In this document: piece by piece, positions 37,582 to 50,385 of the stretch
How the letters are laid out: each line of letters starts with the position of its first letter
Numbering within the stretch: position 1 is the first letter of the stretch
Source of the DNA: Alopecurus myosuroides
Lineage: Eukaryota; Streptophyta; Magnoliopsida; Poales; Poaceae
Length of the DNA stretch: 64,000 nucleotides
Assembly: GCA_028641055.1 (NCBI GenBank)
Contig: CM054063.1
Location: 50,903,827 to 50,967,826, forward strand
Reading direction: 5' to 3'
Made by a program: the position numbers and the translations under genes
The notes under the pieces: model-generated
The model's database searches: none
Told to the model about the DNA's origin: nothing
The model's input: only the letters and a program-made list of their open reading frames with translations

Positions 37582-37836
37582 TCAACACGCCGAACAACAA
37601 AACTGAGTCTGGTCTCTAAACCCTACTAGAGTGTTTCCTGCCAACTTGTATCCATAGCTCGATGGGTAGTCAGCACCATAGCTTCCTCCGTTGTGAGGGG
37701 AAGGACCTCCGGTGCCTGGAGAGGATCCATCTGATGGCCCTCCGTACTGCGGGTATGAGTTGTAGTTTGAGTCAAGTGGTAGGGAGGGAGCCGGGCCTGG
37801 TGGCAGAACTTGGGGAGAAGCTTCGGTCATGAAATT
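37582..37836 (-). CDS. Terminal exon of an unrecognised Pro/Gly-rich protein
   Basis: On the minus strand a splice acceptor (TTTCCTTGCAG) precedes 37836, and an open frame runs to a stop at 37582-37584 (about 84 codons). It begins NFMTEASPQVLPPGPAPS, has a Tyr/Ser/Gly/Pro-rich middle (NSYPQYGGPSDGSS, then GGSYGADYPSSYGYK) and ends TLVGFRDQTQFCCSAC. The low-complexity middle with periodic Tyr resembles prion-like C-terminal tails of some RNA- or DNA-binding plant proteins, but I do not recognise the family. A second copy lies at about 56961-57113 with the same acceptor position. No upstream exons are identifiable, so this is probably a gene remnant carried in module X. Confidence 0.45.
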   Translation of the reverse strand, partial: NFMTEASPQVLPPGPAPSLPLDSNYNSYPQYGGPSDGSSPGTGGPSPHNGGSYGADYPSSYGYKLAGNTLVGFRDQTQFCCSAC

Positions 37837-38149
37837 CTGCAAGGAAATGATGGGGATGATCAATTAATGTGAGACACACCAACTTCTGCAAAGAGATAAT
37901 TGACGAAAACATGAAAGAAAATAGTATGTTACAATATTATGTGATAATATGACTTTCTTGTAGAATTTGGTGACCAAAGTAGCAGTGTAACTTCTGAAGT
38001 TGTAATTTCAACCTCAGAAAACAAGCATATATCGACCTAAACAAATATGTTCTATAGTTTTTCTTTTTACGATGCTACATCGGTTTATGCTTAGAAATAT
38101 GTTTATATTTAATCTATAGGATCACTAGACATCTTTGATCTTATTATTG

Positions 38150-38690
38150 TTTTTTTAGGTAGGTGATGGAGTCATATTTAACTTTGGATTAAGTGATAGA
38201 GAAGAACATGATATTTAACGGGGATGATGAAAATGTTTTCATTGCTGAGGACATTTGGCATTCGTTAGATTTACAACAAGAACTGATCATGATGTTGGAA
38301 CCTACAAAGAGGATCATGCATGTTTGATAGTGAGGATGATGACGTTAGGTTCTACAAAGGTTATGCAAAAAGGATGGGCTTTGGTGTAGTAGGAATAACC
38401 ACTAAACATGATGAAGACAACATGTTTAGTTATGTTACTCTTGCTTGTAGTAGACAAGGGAAGGCTCAATATTCATTAAAAAAAACTCATTCAAACCAAA
38501 TCCATCGACAAGGATGCAATATTCAGCTAAAATTAATTATCTTGTTGTGGAGAACATTTTTGAATTACTTGTGTTACAATTGACCACAATCATGTCCTAA
38601 GAAACTGGAATTGCATGCAAAAAGAACGCTAGAGTTGAATGATCAAGGAGGAATCCATATGAACAAGAATTTTGGTTCATTACAATGAAA
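38150..38690 (+). pseudogene. FAR1-type DNA-binding domain fragment
   Basis: After an intron-like TTTTTTTAG, an acidic lead (ENVFIAEDIWHSLDLQQEL) is followed by MFDSEDDDVRFYKGYAKRMG and GVVGITTKHDEDNMFSYVTL, the start of the FAR1 domain of FAR1/FRS proteins. The frame then shifts near 38480, where the expected Lys/Pro-rich segment continues in another frame. The remaining landmarks (VVENIFEL, then a degenerate HNH region and ELNDQGGIHMNKNFGS) appear in shifted frames up to about 38680. No transposase or SWIM domain follows. FAR1/FRS genes derive from MULE transposases, so this may be a fragment of either a host FRS gene or a Jittery-like MULE. Confidence 0.8.
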
Positions 38691-38969
38691 CATTGATGAA
38701 CAGTTGTTCCATTCGTATGAGCTTCCTGTAATATGCATGATTGAAACAATAAAGAATTATCATGTACTGCATGACAATCACTTCTTAAACTTTGGTTCCC
38801 CTGACCTCACAAATATTCTAATTTAGTGGAAACCTCATTTGCCACATTATCTCTTATTCGTCCTCCAAGAAGGCACACCATGCCCACTAATACCCCGTAG
38901 CAACGGATGTGGTATTATCTAGTAGGTGAAGATTTTTATACCACTAAAGTCCCATGCACTGAAGGCGAC
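38691..38969. other. Unassigned stretch
   Basis: No feature recognised between the FAR1 fragment and the next module copy. Confidence 0.4.
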
Positions 38970-41899
38970 GATAAAGCTTGATGGACATGCATGCAGATTA
39001 CATTGAGCTAAATGTCTTTGCTGCCAAATGTACGTGCAAAGATTGATATGTCTGATGGTTCTCCTTCATTCAATTTGTTAGAGGACGATGGTTTGCACTT
39101 TTTGGAATGTGGATGCATATATACACACACTTATGGTGTCACAGACAAAAAATGTGTTATATCATTACCTCTATAACTGTAGTTTAGTTCTGGAAAAAAA
39201 AACTAGTTGACATGAAACTTGGGCGCAGCACGTGTGTAGGCATGGGAGACGTCGGAAATATTGTTGGGTGTCCATAGGAAATTCCAGCTCATTGTCACTC
39301 AAACATGCACATAATAAGGTGGATTGGATGAAGAATTGTTAGCAGCCTAGTGAGGACTTGGTAGGTGTCATGTTTTGTTCACTTCTGGTTCTGGATTTCA
39401 TTGGTTGATCACCAACCACCATACTTAGTTTTATTTTATGTGCTCTTTGACATGACAAACCATATTACTCTGTTTATTTTTCACCGTCGATACTTCATAA
39501 AAACTGACACCTGTTCATTAATCATGGACTATATCTCTACATCAGTATTTCACAATAATATTATATCTGGTCACTAATTATTATTTTCATGAACACATCA
39601 TATGATAATTATAACTACCATATGATAATTATAACGGTAAGTCACAACTTTACATCTTGCATCACTCCGCAAAAAAGATCTTCACCTTAGCCATTGTGAA
39701 ACAGTTGACACAGAAAGGTTTGTCAAGGTGTATGAGGGCATGTCCTGGGAATAAAGTGGGCATGTTTTTATTCATGTGGTATGATACGCTGTGCAGATCT
39801 TTGTGTGTTATTCATTATATTTAAGCTTACCCGATGTTTTACACATGGTAACTCACTTTCTTGGAAAAGGAGAGGCTAACCACGAAACCTCACCCGGTAA
39901 CCCGAACCCTGATGGGAACTCACAAGTGAAAGTAAGAAAGAAAAATGATGTTTCTCCCACACTTCACCTAGTGTGTTTCATCAAGAAGGAAACCTATATT
40001 GCGGACCGTTGCCACGATGATCACCTTACAAAAAATATCATGTATCACAACAAAGAAACCCCACTTCAGCTTGATCCTATGTTGTTTCCTCTTCTAATTA
40101 ACAGTTAGCACCTAGCTAGCTAAAGGAAATTGATTAGAATGCAATCAAACCTTGACTAGATTCTGAATTTAATGATCTCCGGTAGGGAGCGAAGCCAACC
40201 ATTTCAAATTTGGTTGAATACCCGGTCACATTTGGAATTACCCACCACATTGTTGTACCTACCTTGGAATGCATGGGTAGTATAATCATGGTTTTGCCGC
40301 CAGTGGTGGGATGCACCAGAATCATATGGTCTCCCACTCTCGGTAATCTGTAGAAAAAGAGTGTTTGGTGCCTTAGAAACTTCATACACTAAATGCGACG
40401 GGCTATGTGTCAATTTTTTATGATTTGTATGTGTCGATATCTAGATCGCCATCAATCACATGAGTTTATTTCTTAGTATATGTGTTATTTATTACTACTT
40501 CTCACTATGTGTTTACTTAAAATCGTATTGTTACCCAGTAGGCCACTACCAAGGAGAGAAACAGGAAAGATTGGTGGTACAAATTGTTGTTTCAACCTCG
40601 ATGTGCACAACAACTTCCTCACTATGTTATAACAAGTAGCTCCTGTGAATATGGAAAAAAAAATAGCGCGTTATTTCAGCGCTAAATTTTAACACTTTGC
40701 TCGCTATTGCGCTATTCACGAAATAGCATGTTATATCACGCTAAAATGGCGTAACGTTATAGCGCGATATTATTTTTTCAGCCTATCGGACTAAATACCC
40801 GAGTTTTTCACCTTAGGAAGAATAAAAATGTTCTTCATGTTTTCATGGCGATGAAAACAATCATGAAGATGACATGCATAGGTTTATAATTCTGAATAAG
40901 TAATTTATATTGTTTATTGCCCTGTTAAATTTTGATGTTAGGATATAACCAACTAGAGAACAATTTTTTATGTGGTTATACACATATTGTTGTGAAATTT
41001 TTGGACTATATCATTTATTATTGTTCAAATCCTTCATTTTTTAGATATATTTGATAGTTTTCAAAATGCTATTTTAATATAGCACGCTATTATCACGCTA
41101 TAGCGTGCATAGCATCTGGAGGAGGCCGCCGCTATTTCTCATAGCAAGCTATTTTTTCCTTGCGATGTAATACATTAACTACAAGCTTGTGTAAAAGTTG
41201 TGATGTTGGTGCAGCATACCTCTATATATAACACTTGTAGGCATACTAGAACATGAGGCCGGTAAAGGATATCAACTCGTTAAGGTGAGATGAGAACAAA
41301 ACCGGTAAAGGTGAGATGAGAACAAGTGATTGCACAGTGTGGGGATGGGAGGTACCAGTGAAGTTTTGGCCACCCAGAAGAGATGCCTCGCCGAGCAGAC
41401 TCTGGATACTTGGGGCTGTCTAGGGGGAATGTGTTAGCAAATGTACCACTAAGAGCTAACGCTCGCACACTTGATAGAGAGAAAGGTTGATGCAGTGTTG
41501 ACCTTCTAGAATGTTTGAGCCATTGCACCAGCCACCCTTACGCGATCACGACAGGAAGGGTTGGTCACCGTCACCTCACCACTATGTACTTTATTTAACC
41601 ACAGGAAAGCGGCGACATGTCCCAGAAATGAAATTTTTCGACTTAGCTTTGCCGTTTCTTGGCAAGGCAGAAATAGGATTAGCTAGTAAGGAAGGAGGAC
41701 ATAGGCCAATTATCAAGTTTACAACACAAAAAGAGTAACCAAACAAGGTAAGAGACAACTTGTCACCGGAGTCGGAAAAGAGTTTAGTGTCTACACCATC
41801 AAAAGTTCGGAAATTATCCTAATATCCTCCCATGTTCACAACAGATTAACATGCTGAACAACAAAAGTGTATCCCGTCTTTAAATCCTACTAGAATGTT
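38970..41899 (+). repeat. Module X copy 4
   Basis: Blocks in order are AAGCTTGATGGACATGC (38977, homologous to 34795), AACTAGTTGACATG (39202), the GGTAACTCACTTTC-type block (39847), the upstream block (40105-40600), the promoter (40634-41395, TATATATA at 41223) and ATG 41345 reading MGGTSEVLATQKRCLAEQTL. The promoter block is split by a MITE-like insertion. The 3' part (41590-41899) matches the downstream flank of the 37582 exon and is then cut by another insertion. Its ATG frame is the longest of the four copies (about 30 codons). Confidence 0.5.
40652..41165. mobile_element. MITE-like element with TAGCGC-rich ends
   Basis: Left arm GGAAAAAAAAATAGCGCG and the reverse complement of the right arm (AAGGAAAAAATAGCTTGC) are similar, and both arms are full of TAGCGC or GCGCTA words. 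The interior is AT-rich and non-coding. It sits in the middle of the conserved module X promoter block, so the interruption is clear from comparison with 34525-34560. TSDs are degenerate and I cannot fix the superfamily (hAT is my guess). Confidence 0.5.
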
Positions 41900-42619
41900 A
41901 ATAAAATGGTGAACACAGCGCAAGCCATTACATTCAAACAATGCATAAATAAATTTCATTGCAATTTTTCAAAAGTTTACACAATAAGCAGACCCGAGGT
42001 GCCATATGCCTCCTGACAGCCACTCCACGAAACTACCACTATTCCTATTGTAGAAGACAAAAACAAAGATAAAATACACAACTTCTAAAAAAAATTCTTC
42101 AAGAAGGAAAATTCGCACGTGTGCCGCTCATGGCGAGTCCAAGCTAAGGTCGATCCGGAATTTTTCATCCTCAAAGACGAGCTTCGAGCCATCACCTTCA
42201 GCAAGGGCACGACGCAAACACGCGTCAACATTAAAAAGATGTTTCGACCACAACCGAACGTTGAAATGTCTACCATCGTCACATGTCGGGCCAACAACAC
42301 ATCGTTGACCAGATATTGCTGCAGGAGAAACTGAAAGCCGATGACGTCCCATACTAACACGCCTTCAGCTACTGTCACACCACATTCGAACAAACAGCAA
42401 CAAGCATGACTTGACATTACGGAGGAGACATCGTGCATAACACCTGCCAGTGTCAGGCATAACATGGTGCCTCCGTATGAGATGTCACATCGCCACCGCC
42501 AACCAAGCATGACTTAACAGCACTCCCGAACCCGTCGTGTGTAGCACATGCTTCCTCAAATTGAACCCAATCTTGAAGCGGAGGGGCGTCCCAAAACTGC
42601 CGCCGTCCTTGAAGCTCCT
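41900..42619 (-). mobile_element. Unclassified insertion, left part (split by LARD)
   Basis: Module X homology stops at 41899 (ACTAGAATGTT) and resumes near 56961 (CTTCCTCCGTTATGAG). Removing the LARD leaves about 1.35 kb of unrelated sequence (41900-42619 plus 56332-56960). Its minus-strand leading end contains CGAAACCCTAGCCGCC and is GC-rich. Long but unrecognised minus frames occur at 42085-42510 and 56646-56957. It may be a LINE or LTR-type non-autonomous element. About 45 bp of target appear to be missing. Confidence 0.4.
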
Positions 42620-45600
42620 TGTGGTGACCCAGCACACCACTGCATGTGTAGTGCGCAAGTCGATGACATAATACTCACAGAAGGACTTATCCGTGAATAT
42701 TATATCCCTTGGAGTAGTACAACAGAAACACAGCGGGTCCAAGCAAAGCTATAGGATATAAACTTCATTACAAAATCTTGAGAATCTCTTTGATGAATCA
42801 AGAAGATCTCATACAAATGAACATCAGAAGAAGCAATTCGAAGATCCAAGCTGGAGAATTACTCTAGCTCAGAACTTAATCTACTATGGCTGATGTCAGC
42901 CCTAATCTATGGCTTATAACAGCTAACTCCAAGAATGGACTCCACCTTCACCTTGATAGCTTCTCCTCCATCAGCGTTGTTGATGACGATGCTTCACGAT
43001 GACGACTTCCATCAGGCTTCAACTCTAAGCAGGGGGTCAAACGGGAACGAATGAGTAAGAGGCGTTACTCAGCAAGCTCATGATATATAGTGGGTAGTTT
43101 GATGCACTAACTACAACTTTAGACTCGAAAGAGTCATAAGCTAATGCAAGGTTTTTGTAAATCTTTCTTCAATAGGTTGCTTTTAATTCTGAAAACTATG
43201 CCCTCCAGACCATCACAGGAGCTAGAACTTCATGGAGTTTCCTTTCCTGTAGCGTTCGCAGTTCCTTCCCGGAACAGGGGGTAACATGCCACATCCTTTT
43301 ACATTCTGCAGAGGTGTGTTACTTTACCCATGGACGACCAAGACAATGTTGAACAACCAGGTGTACATTCCTGTCCACTCCCACTCAGGTGTTGGGCCCG
43401 GTTGTTAGTCCAAGCCAAACCGTGCTTCTCCGTACAACGCATGCCCACCCATTTCCGCCAGCAGGTTGAACGCCTGATTCCTACCCTCACGATGGAGATC
43501 TACGCGCCCCTGGCAGACACTCATAGACCCAGAGTCCGTGGGACATAAAGGCTCCCTACCATGTGCATGTAGTCCCGCAGAACCTACAGCGTACGTCTCT
43601 CGCAGCCCGTTGACATGCGAACGAGAAAAGATCACATCTGACTTACTCCCCCCATAGAAGACCCATGGTTAACGCGGTATTTACGGCGCACCGAGTTCTG
43701 ACGGCATTTGTGATTAATTCCTAGGTAATAATTTCCCATGCAGATGGAACCTTCCTTTGGCCTATTCATCTTACCATGGTCCCATCCGCCCACCAAACAG
43801 AACACTACCACTCGGGTAGTCATTCAACTAGTCATATTATTATAAAAATAGGATCATGCATTCTTTTGAGAGTAGGTGATAATACGATAGGGTTTTTGCA
43901 AATAGTTTGTTATGAGATACTGCAAAGGATATGAGCAAGTGATGAAATTGCCTGAGATTGAAATAACAATAATAATCCAGGTCTTCGGGGTTCGAGGGTC
44001 GCGTAGAAAATCCCGACATCTGAAAGATAGCAAAGTAGTCCCGATAAGGACTACTGAAAACACTGAAACATGATACATGCATAGTAATGAGATGCATCGC
44101 GTAATACCCTGGAAAACACCCCAGCTTACAGTGTAAGCTATGTTTGATACGATAACTTAATCACACAGGTTTTAGGTGAATAGTTTCATTACTTGTGGTG
44201 ATGTGGTTATTACTTCTTTTAGACTTTCATGTGTTTCACTTTACTTAGCAAATAATTGTTATCATGTTTAAGTAGAAGTGTTGATTACTTGGTAAGGTAA
44301 CAAGACAATAGCACATGGAAAACAATTATTGGAAAGGTAACAAACATGTTTGATTTTATTTTCCAAAAGTGTGGAGCTCATGATAATTAGTTTAGTTGAA
44401 AATGATGAACTAGTATAGCTAACTCTATCATCACAATACTTTCCAATGACTTGTGATGATAGGTTTAGTAGGTGTGAGAACATGTGGATTTTATTAATAA
44501 GGAAAATTCTGTTGTGGTAATAGTTTCTAGTTATAATGGGACATTACACAATTTAAGTATACTTATAAAAAATAAGTTTGTAAGTTGAATAAAATGTTTT
44601 ATATTTAACATACTTGAGTTATAAATGTTGTTCTCTTTAATTTGGTATATCATTTAATGTTTTCCGACAATATCGGAAAAAGTTATTATTTTATTAATTT
44701 TAAATGAATCAAATGACTAGGAAAAACATTGCACACATGAAAACTTGGTCAAATGACTTCCAAAACATCATAGATGAGTTGCATTTGTCATTTGAAGCAT
44801 TTTGGTATATAAACTTTTATTTTTTCTGATTTTATGAATTGTTTATTATTTTTCTTTATTTTAAATGATTTAACTAATTAAAGAAAATGTTTAATTTTAA
44901 ACTTTAACAAATTCATTTTAAAATGTCATAATCAAATAGATTTTATATTTCTGATTAGTATGATATGTTATTTATATTTTTCTGATTTACAGAATATTGA
45001 TTTATAAAGTTTTAATTAATTTCTGCCAATATTCAAATTGACAGGTGGGACCCACCTGTCATAATCATTTTAAATAAAAATTAAAATAAAAATAAAATAA
45101 AATCTTCCATGACGTCATGGTGATGTCACAGATGACATCACCATTGCTTGATTCCTCACAGATGGATTCGATTCGGCCCTAGGGTGGAAATTGATGAATT
45201 TGGTTTGCACCATCTGAACGAGGAGCGAGTGGGGGTTCTAGGGGTGGCAGCGCCGCTTCCAAAAGGTCGCCGGAGTGCCGCCGGCGATGGCGTTTGACGG
45301 CGGCGGGTGGCAGTGCACGATGGGAACATGATTTCGACGCCCAAACCCCAAACGAAAAACACTATGAGGTGTGTGAGCTCACCAGGAGTACGGTGATGTG
45401 GTCGGGGAAGCTTGGAAAGGTGGCAATCGACGGCGCGAAGCTCTTCCCTCCGGCGGCCGGAGTTTGGAACGACGACCAGTTCGTCGGCTATAGGGCATCC
45501 CGACAAGCGAGGCTCATCGAGGAGGAAGAGTAGAGGATGGCGCATCTCCTCATGGCCTCGGTTGGTCTCGGCGTGGCCGGAATCGATGGAATGGTCGGCA

Positions 45601-48549
45601 GCCTGAGAGGACTAGGTTTAGGGTTTCGGGCTTTTCAGCGGAAGATACAGAGAGAGAGACGCAGCGAGGCGAGAGAGAGAGTGAGCGAGTTGGAGGGCTT
45701 CTCCCCCCTCTTATCCGCGCGGAAGAGCGACAAGCATGAGGTGGCTGTGGCAACGGTGACGCGATAGTAGCCGCCACGGCCTTCTGGCCTAAGGTTGAAG
45801 AAACAAAAGAAAAATCCACATTTCGATAACCCCCTAAGATTTTCGACACTTACAATTTGGTCCTTCTTTTACTAAAAACTGAGAAAAACCTTTGTTTTTA
45901 GGGCCTTCTTGTAAACAAAAAAATTAATAAAAAATATATTTGAATTCCTTATCAAAATTTACATCTCACCATGTTTTGTTTTGGTGAATTTGAAGAATAT
46001 CTGTATTTTTTTTATGGTGCTAGATTAAGTGATTTTTAGTATTTCTCTCCATTTAATTTCTTAACTGGCTTTAAAATTTAATTTTAGGCATGAATAACAT
46101 ATCCACACAACATACATATGGTTCACCAAGTGGTGTGTTCTCATTGGACCATTTTAGATACAAATTATTTTAGAAAATAATTTGGTAACATTACTTGGTA
46201 TTTTTTCTGTGTATTGAAATGAAAATCACTTAAAAGAGATTTGTATCCCATGACATACTAAATTCTTTTTTATTAAGTAATGAACTTGTTTTCTATTATG
46301 AGGCTTTGTTATTTTCATAGTTGTACTCTTATCCATTTTTGGTTGACATCTTACTTAGGTGTATATAAGAAAGGTTGTTGTTTTTAGTACCTGATTAAAT
46401 GGAAAACTTGAGTGGCTTTGAAATCTTATTTATTTATTTTCCACCAGGTTCCAAGCATGAATATTATCCCATGCTTTTTTTAGAAACAAGTAATCATTTC
46501 TATGTTTATGTGTAGATGAATTTTTGTTATCATCTGTTAGTCTTATCTATGAAAAGGATTTGGAAAACAAGGTATTAAGCTTGTTCTCAGCTACCTCCAC
46601 ATATCAAGACATGTGGATGCAATACCTTGTTGTTATTTTTTACAGATACTTGTTTCCATTTAAGAGATTTACTATTTGTTCCTCATCTATGTTGAGCTTG
46701 ACAAGGCATAGAGATGATAGGTTCTCTAATAATACCTAATGATTCACTGGATAATTGCTTATGCTTCCTTACTGAGGCAGGTTTGCTTCTTGTGGTCTTC
46801 TGTTGCTTGATGTTCTTCTCTCTAGTTGCCACTAGTTTTCTGTTATCCCTTTGTCCATTGCAGATAGGTTCCTATCTTGGTTTCCAACCTCAACTGTCTC
46901 ACCATTGTGGTGAAAACAACCAATTTCTCCAAACAAAGATTTTACTTAGATGATTATAAAAGAATGTGAGTTTAATTTACCCTATGCATATAATAAGAAT
47001 TTTTTAACAAGGTAGCTAGTCTTGCCTCCAAATTACTTCTCATATACAATAGGCTGAGATGTACCATGTAATTCAACCTTTTGTTTGTTTATGTATGACA
47101 CTCAATTGTTTGAGTATACATAAGTGTTTTGTTAACAAGGTATACTGCTTGTTACCAAACTACTTCTCTATAACACTAACATTGGAATATCACACTATTT
47201 CAAGAGGATTTATAAGATCAGATCAAGATATAAGAGTTTCCAAGTACTCTTATAATATATTGGAATAGTACTTCTAGAACACTCTACATAATCTTCTTGA
47301 AGATCTTCATGTGGTAGTTCCTCCTATCTTGTGGTTTCTTCTCTTGCAAAATAACTTGGAGAAGATTGGGAAACAAGATACAATGGTCTAGCCAACATAT
47401 CAAGATCTAGATTAAGATTTAGTTCATGCTTTTATTATACTTCCATACACTTATTATTTTCTTTCCCAAAGGATAGATACTTGTTTCATATTTGATTAGT
47501 TTAACTTAGCTATCAATTCAATTCCTCTAATAGAGGTTATAACTTGTTGTTATCCATTACTTGTATCCAGAGGTACTTTAGTTGTGGAATATTGATGTGG
47601 ATCAAAATGTGAAATGTTTGTGGAATAATGACTTAAGATAGTAAGTTGATCAAATGGTTCATTGGTGTGTTGAGGTTTCGTATGCTCACTTGTATAGGAT
47701 AAATAAGATGATGAGCATGTGAAAGTTACTGAGGTTTAATGACTTATGTCATAGTTGTTATTTGTTCTCCCAGGTGTCATGATCTGCTTTATATTCATCA
47801 CTTTATTCATTTTGTCATTCATAATGCAGATATAGAGATTTGGGGAATATCATATGTAATGATCAAGGTTTATCAGTAGTTGAAGAAGATTTATTTCTTC
47901 TTGTACATACTTCTTTTATGATTGATGAGATATGTACATATTCAATAAATATGTTAATACAATTATTATATCATTTTCCACTTGTGGGTTTTGAGTTAAC
48001 ACTTGTTTGTATCAGTAGTGTTCTATTGATTCTTTGTTATGTACTTGTGATGGTTCACCTGATAGTTATGAGATCATTTATAGAGATGTTATGGAAATGA
48101 ATTGACAACTTAGAGAGTTGTTGTTTTATAGGAGATCACATATCTGTTAATGAGATGGTTCAATTATGCATTACTCATTGGTGGAAGTATGATCATCAGA
48201 TATGTGATTTGGATACTCACCCCTCTTTGAGTTCTAGATACCTAGCGAATTATCCCAAGTCACTTAAGGACTTGTGGTTAAGATTGTTGAGAGTTAGTGT
48301 TGGTCAAAACCAATTTATGGTTTGTGTAACCAGATGTTTTGGTTTTTTAAGATACTTGTTATAAAGATCATTCCAAATGTACTCTTGACTAGATGAACTA
48401 GACCTATTTCATCATGTCAAGTGAAACTTTGGTCACTTTGATTTGTTTAAACTTTATCGCCAAAATTTCCCGTACTTTTAGATGCATGCTTTGCAAATGC
48501 ACATATTAAATTTAGATCCTTATAACTTCCCAAACACTGGGATGTTACA
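42620..48549 (-). repeat. 3' LTR of the LARD element
   Basis: It starts (plus) TGTGGTGACCC and ends GGGATGTTACA. It holds AT-rich arms and a GC-rich island at about 45150-45780. Confidence 0.9.
45156..45545 (-). other. GC-rich island with LTR-conserved open frame
   Basis: A 129-codon minus-strand frame here is also open in the other LTR (52931-53320) with only scattered substitutions. An overlapping plus frame (45294-45533) is equally conserved. High GC keeps stops rare on all frames, so I treat this as the GC-rich leader region of the LTR and not as a gene. Confidence 0.35.
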
Positions 48550-48566
48550 GTATCTCCCCCTTAACA
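48550..48566 (-). promoter_or_regulatory. Polypurine tract of the LARD element
   Basis: On the minus strand TTAAGGGGGAGATAC abuts the LTR start TGTAACATCCC. Confidence 0.8.
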
Positions 48567-50371
48567 AGAACTTCGTCCCGAAATTCAACTTCTCTCACGT
48601 AAAGGTAGGTAGAGATAACTTATGTAGACCGTTGATTCTTGACAACTGTTTTCTTGTGTTGACCTTGGCATGTGTAGCCTCTTGTCTTGATTGTCCACCT
48701 TCCAATTTCTTGCAGAATAATCTAATACTAAGCCTGTTGTTATGACAACTCTGTTTTGTTACTAAGCCTGCCTAATGGTCTCACGAAGAACACGTGGTAT
48801 TTCCACCACATAGTGAATACCAAGTTTCGTTCTCCAATAAATAGGTATGGTTTCCTATCTCTCAGAACTTTCTGAAGAACATTTGGTACATCCACCAGGT
48901 GATGAATAACCATTAAGATTCTTCCGGGACAGTGGATATTGTCTATGGTTAGGACTCCATTTGGTTCAATCTAATGGTCTCAATAGAAAGACTGCTCAAA
49001 GGAACTTGTACAACATAGCGTACATTGATTTAGAATCATCTATTTAGTGAAACTATGTTCGAGTTTCCTCGAGTTTTAACTTTTTCCCATAGGTGACTAT
49101 AACCTACTCCACTGGTTACTTTCTATGGTCCTTCTATATCTTTGGGTTTCAACTTCTACAGGGTGACTCTATGATCGGATTTCTCAACTTCTACCTATTT
49201 CCTTCTCGAATATAGCTACTCATGTGATTTTCTTGGCATCACTTGTGGTATATCTCCATGTGTTGATGAAATATGTCACCAACTCCAAGCAAGATGTGAA
49301 TGTGGTCCATTCCCATCAGTGGCTTCATTGACTTCTGCCTTCTTGAATTCCTGGTCTTCCAGAGCTTTTGTGGTTGTTTAGATCTGTTGATTACTCAGAC
49401 CGCTCTCATTCTAATCCTAGACCCTCTAGACCAGTAACATCAAGATAGAACTTAGTGTTTGCACATGCATTTGCACATTAAGTTCAATCTTCATGTACAG
49501 ATCTAGTCAATCAAAGATCCAAATAAGATCCAATAAATCCCAAATGCATTTATCACTCATGCATCAAAAGCCTGTGAAACAAAAGTACTTAGAGTAAAAC
49601 ATCTCAAGTGCCAAGGCTCTTAAATGCTATACACTACAAGTAGGTATATAGTACCTTGTAATCCTAGTCTACACAACCACTCTTTGCCCAGGTAATTACT
49701 CCAATTGCATGCCTTAGTGCAATGGAATAAACCAAGACAAAATGATCCTATAGTAGTTGTTGTCTAACTTGGTTCCATATAGAACTAAGTATTATGTAAT
49801 TGAATTACTTCATCTTGATTATGATAAGCTTCTCATGGTATCTGTTGATCCTTCATGGTGTTGATCACATCGTAGGAGTAGTAATGTAGCTTCCATCAAT
49901 GCTTATACCTTCTCCTAGTTCTATACTATACTATAGTGATTCACCTATAGACTTGATAACTAAGGATATGGTTCATATCCCATAGTTACCATGGTTTAAT
50001 GACTCTCATGATTCTTAAACATACATTTTTCATGCTTCCTATGCTTACTCTATACCAGGTTCAACTCCATCCTATGCATTCATAGAATGGGGTAATCATC
50101 ATTGTGTCTTAATCATCTTTGACTATCTCCGAACTCCGTTTCTCAATAAAACTGATACATGCTAGACTTCTAATTATTCATACCTAGGTATAAATATAAT
50201 AGATAAGTAGATGTACTCAAGTTGAGTAAGAATATTCTATACAAGTATGATTATATCATTCTCAAGTGAATGATCATCATAGTTGTAGGAAATATGGTTT
50301 AGATAAGATGGCTTCCTATAGTCTTTACCAACCTACAGATCACCCAAAAGGTTTAAACCTAAGGTCGCTTT
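48567..50371 (-). mobile_element. Non-coding internal domain of the LARD element
   Basis: About 1.8 kb without any gag, protease, RT or integrase domain visible in either strand. Only the extreme 3' edge keeps a pol C-terminal remnant. Such a domain could be packaged and reverse-transcribed only with proteins from an autonomous gypsy partner. Confidence 0.75.
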
Positions 50372-50383
50372 GCTCTGATACCA
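50372..50383 (-). promoter_or_regulatory. Primer-binding site of the LARD element
   Basis: Reverse complement of TGGTATCAGAGC, separated from the 5' LTR by two bases. It fixes the orientation as minus. Confidence 0.92.
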
Positions 50384-50385
50384 TC

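Noticed and set aside
46524..48745. Several 70-87 codon frames in the LARD LTR with hydrophobic segments.
   Set aside because: AT-rich sequence produces such Phe/Leu-rich frames by chance, and those present in both LTRs differ by frame-neutral and non-neutral changes alike.
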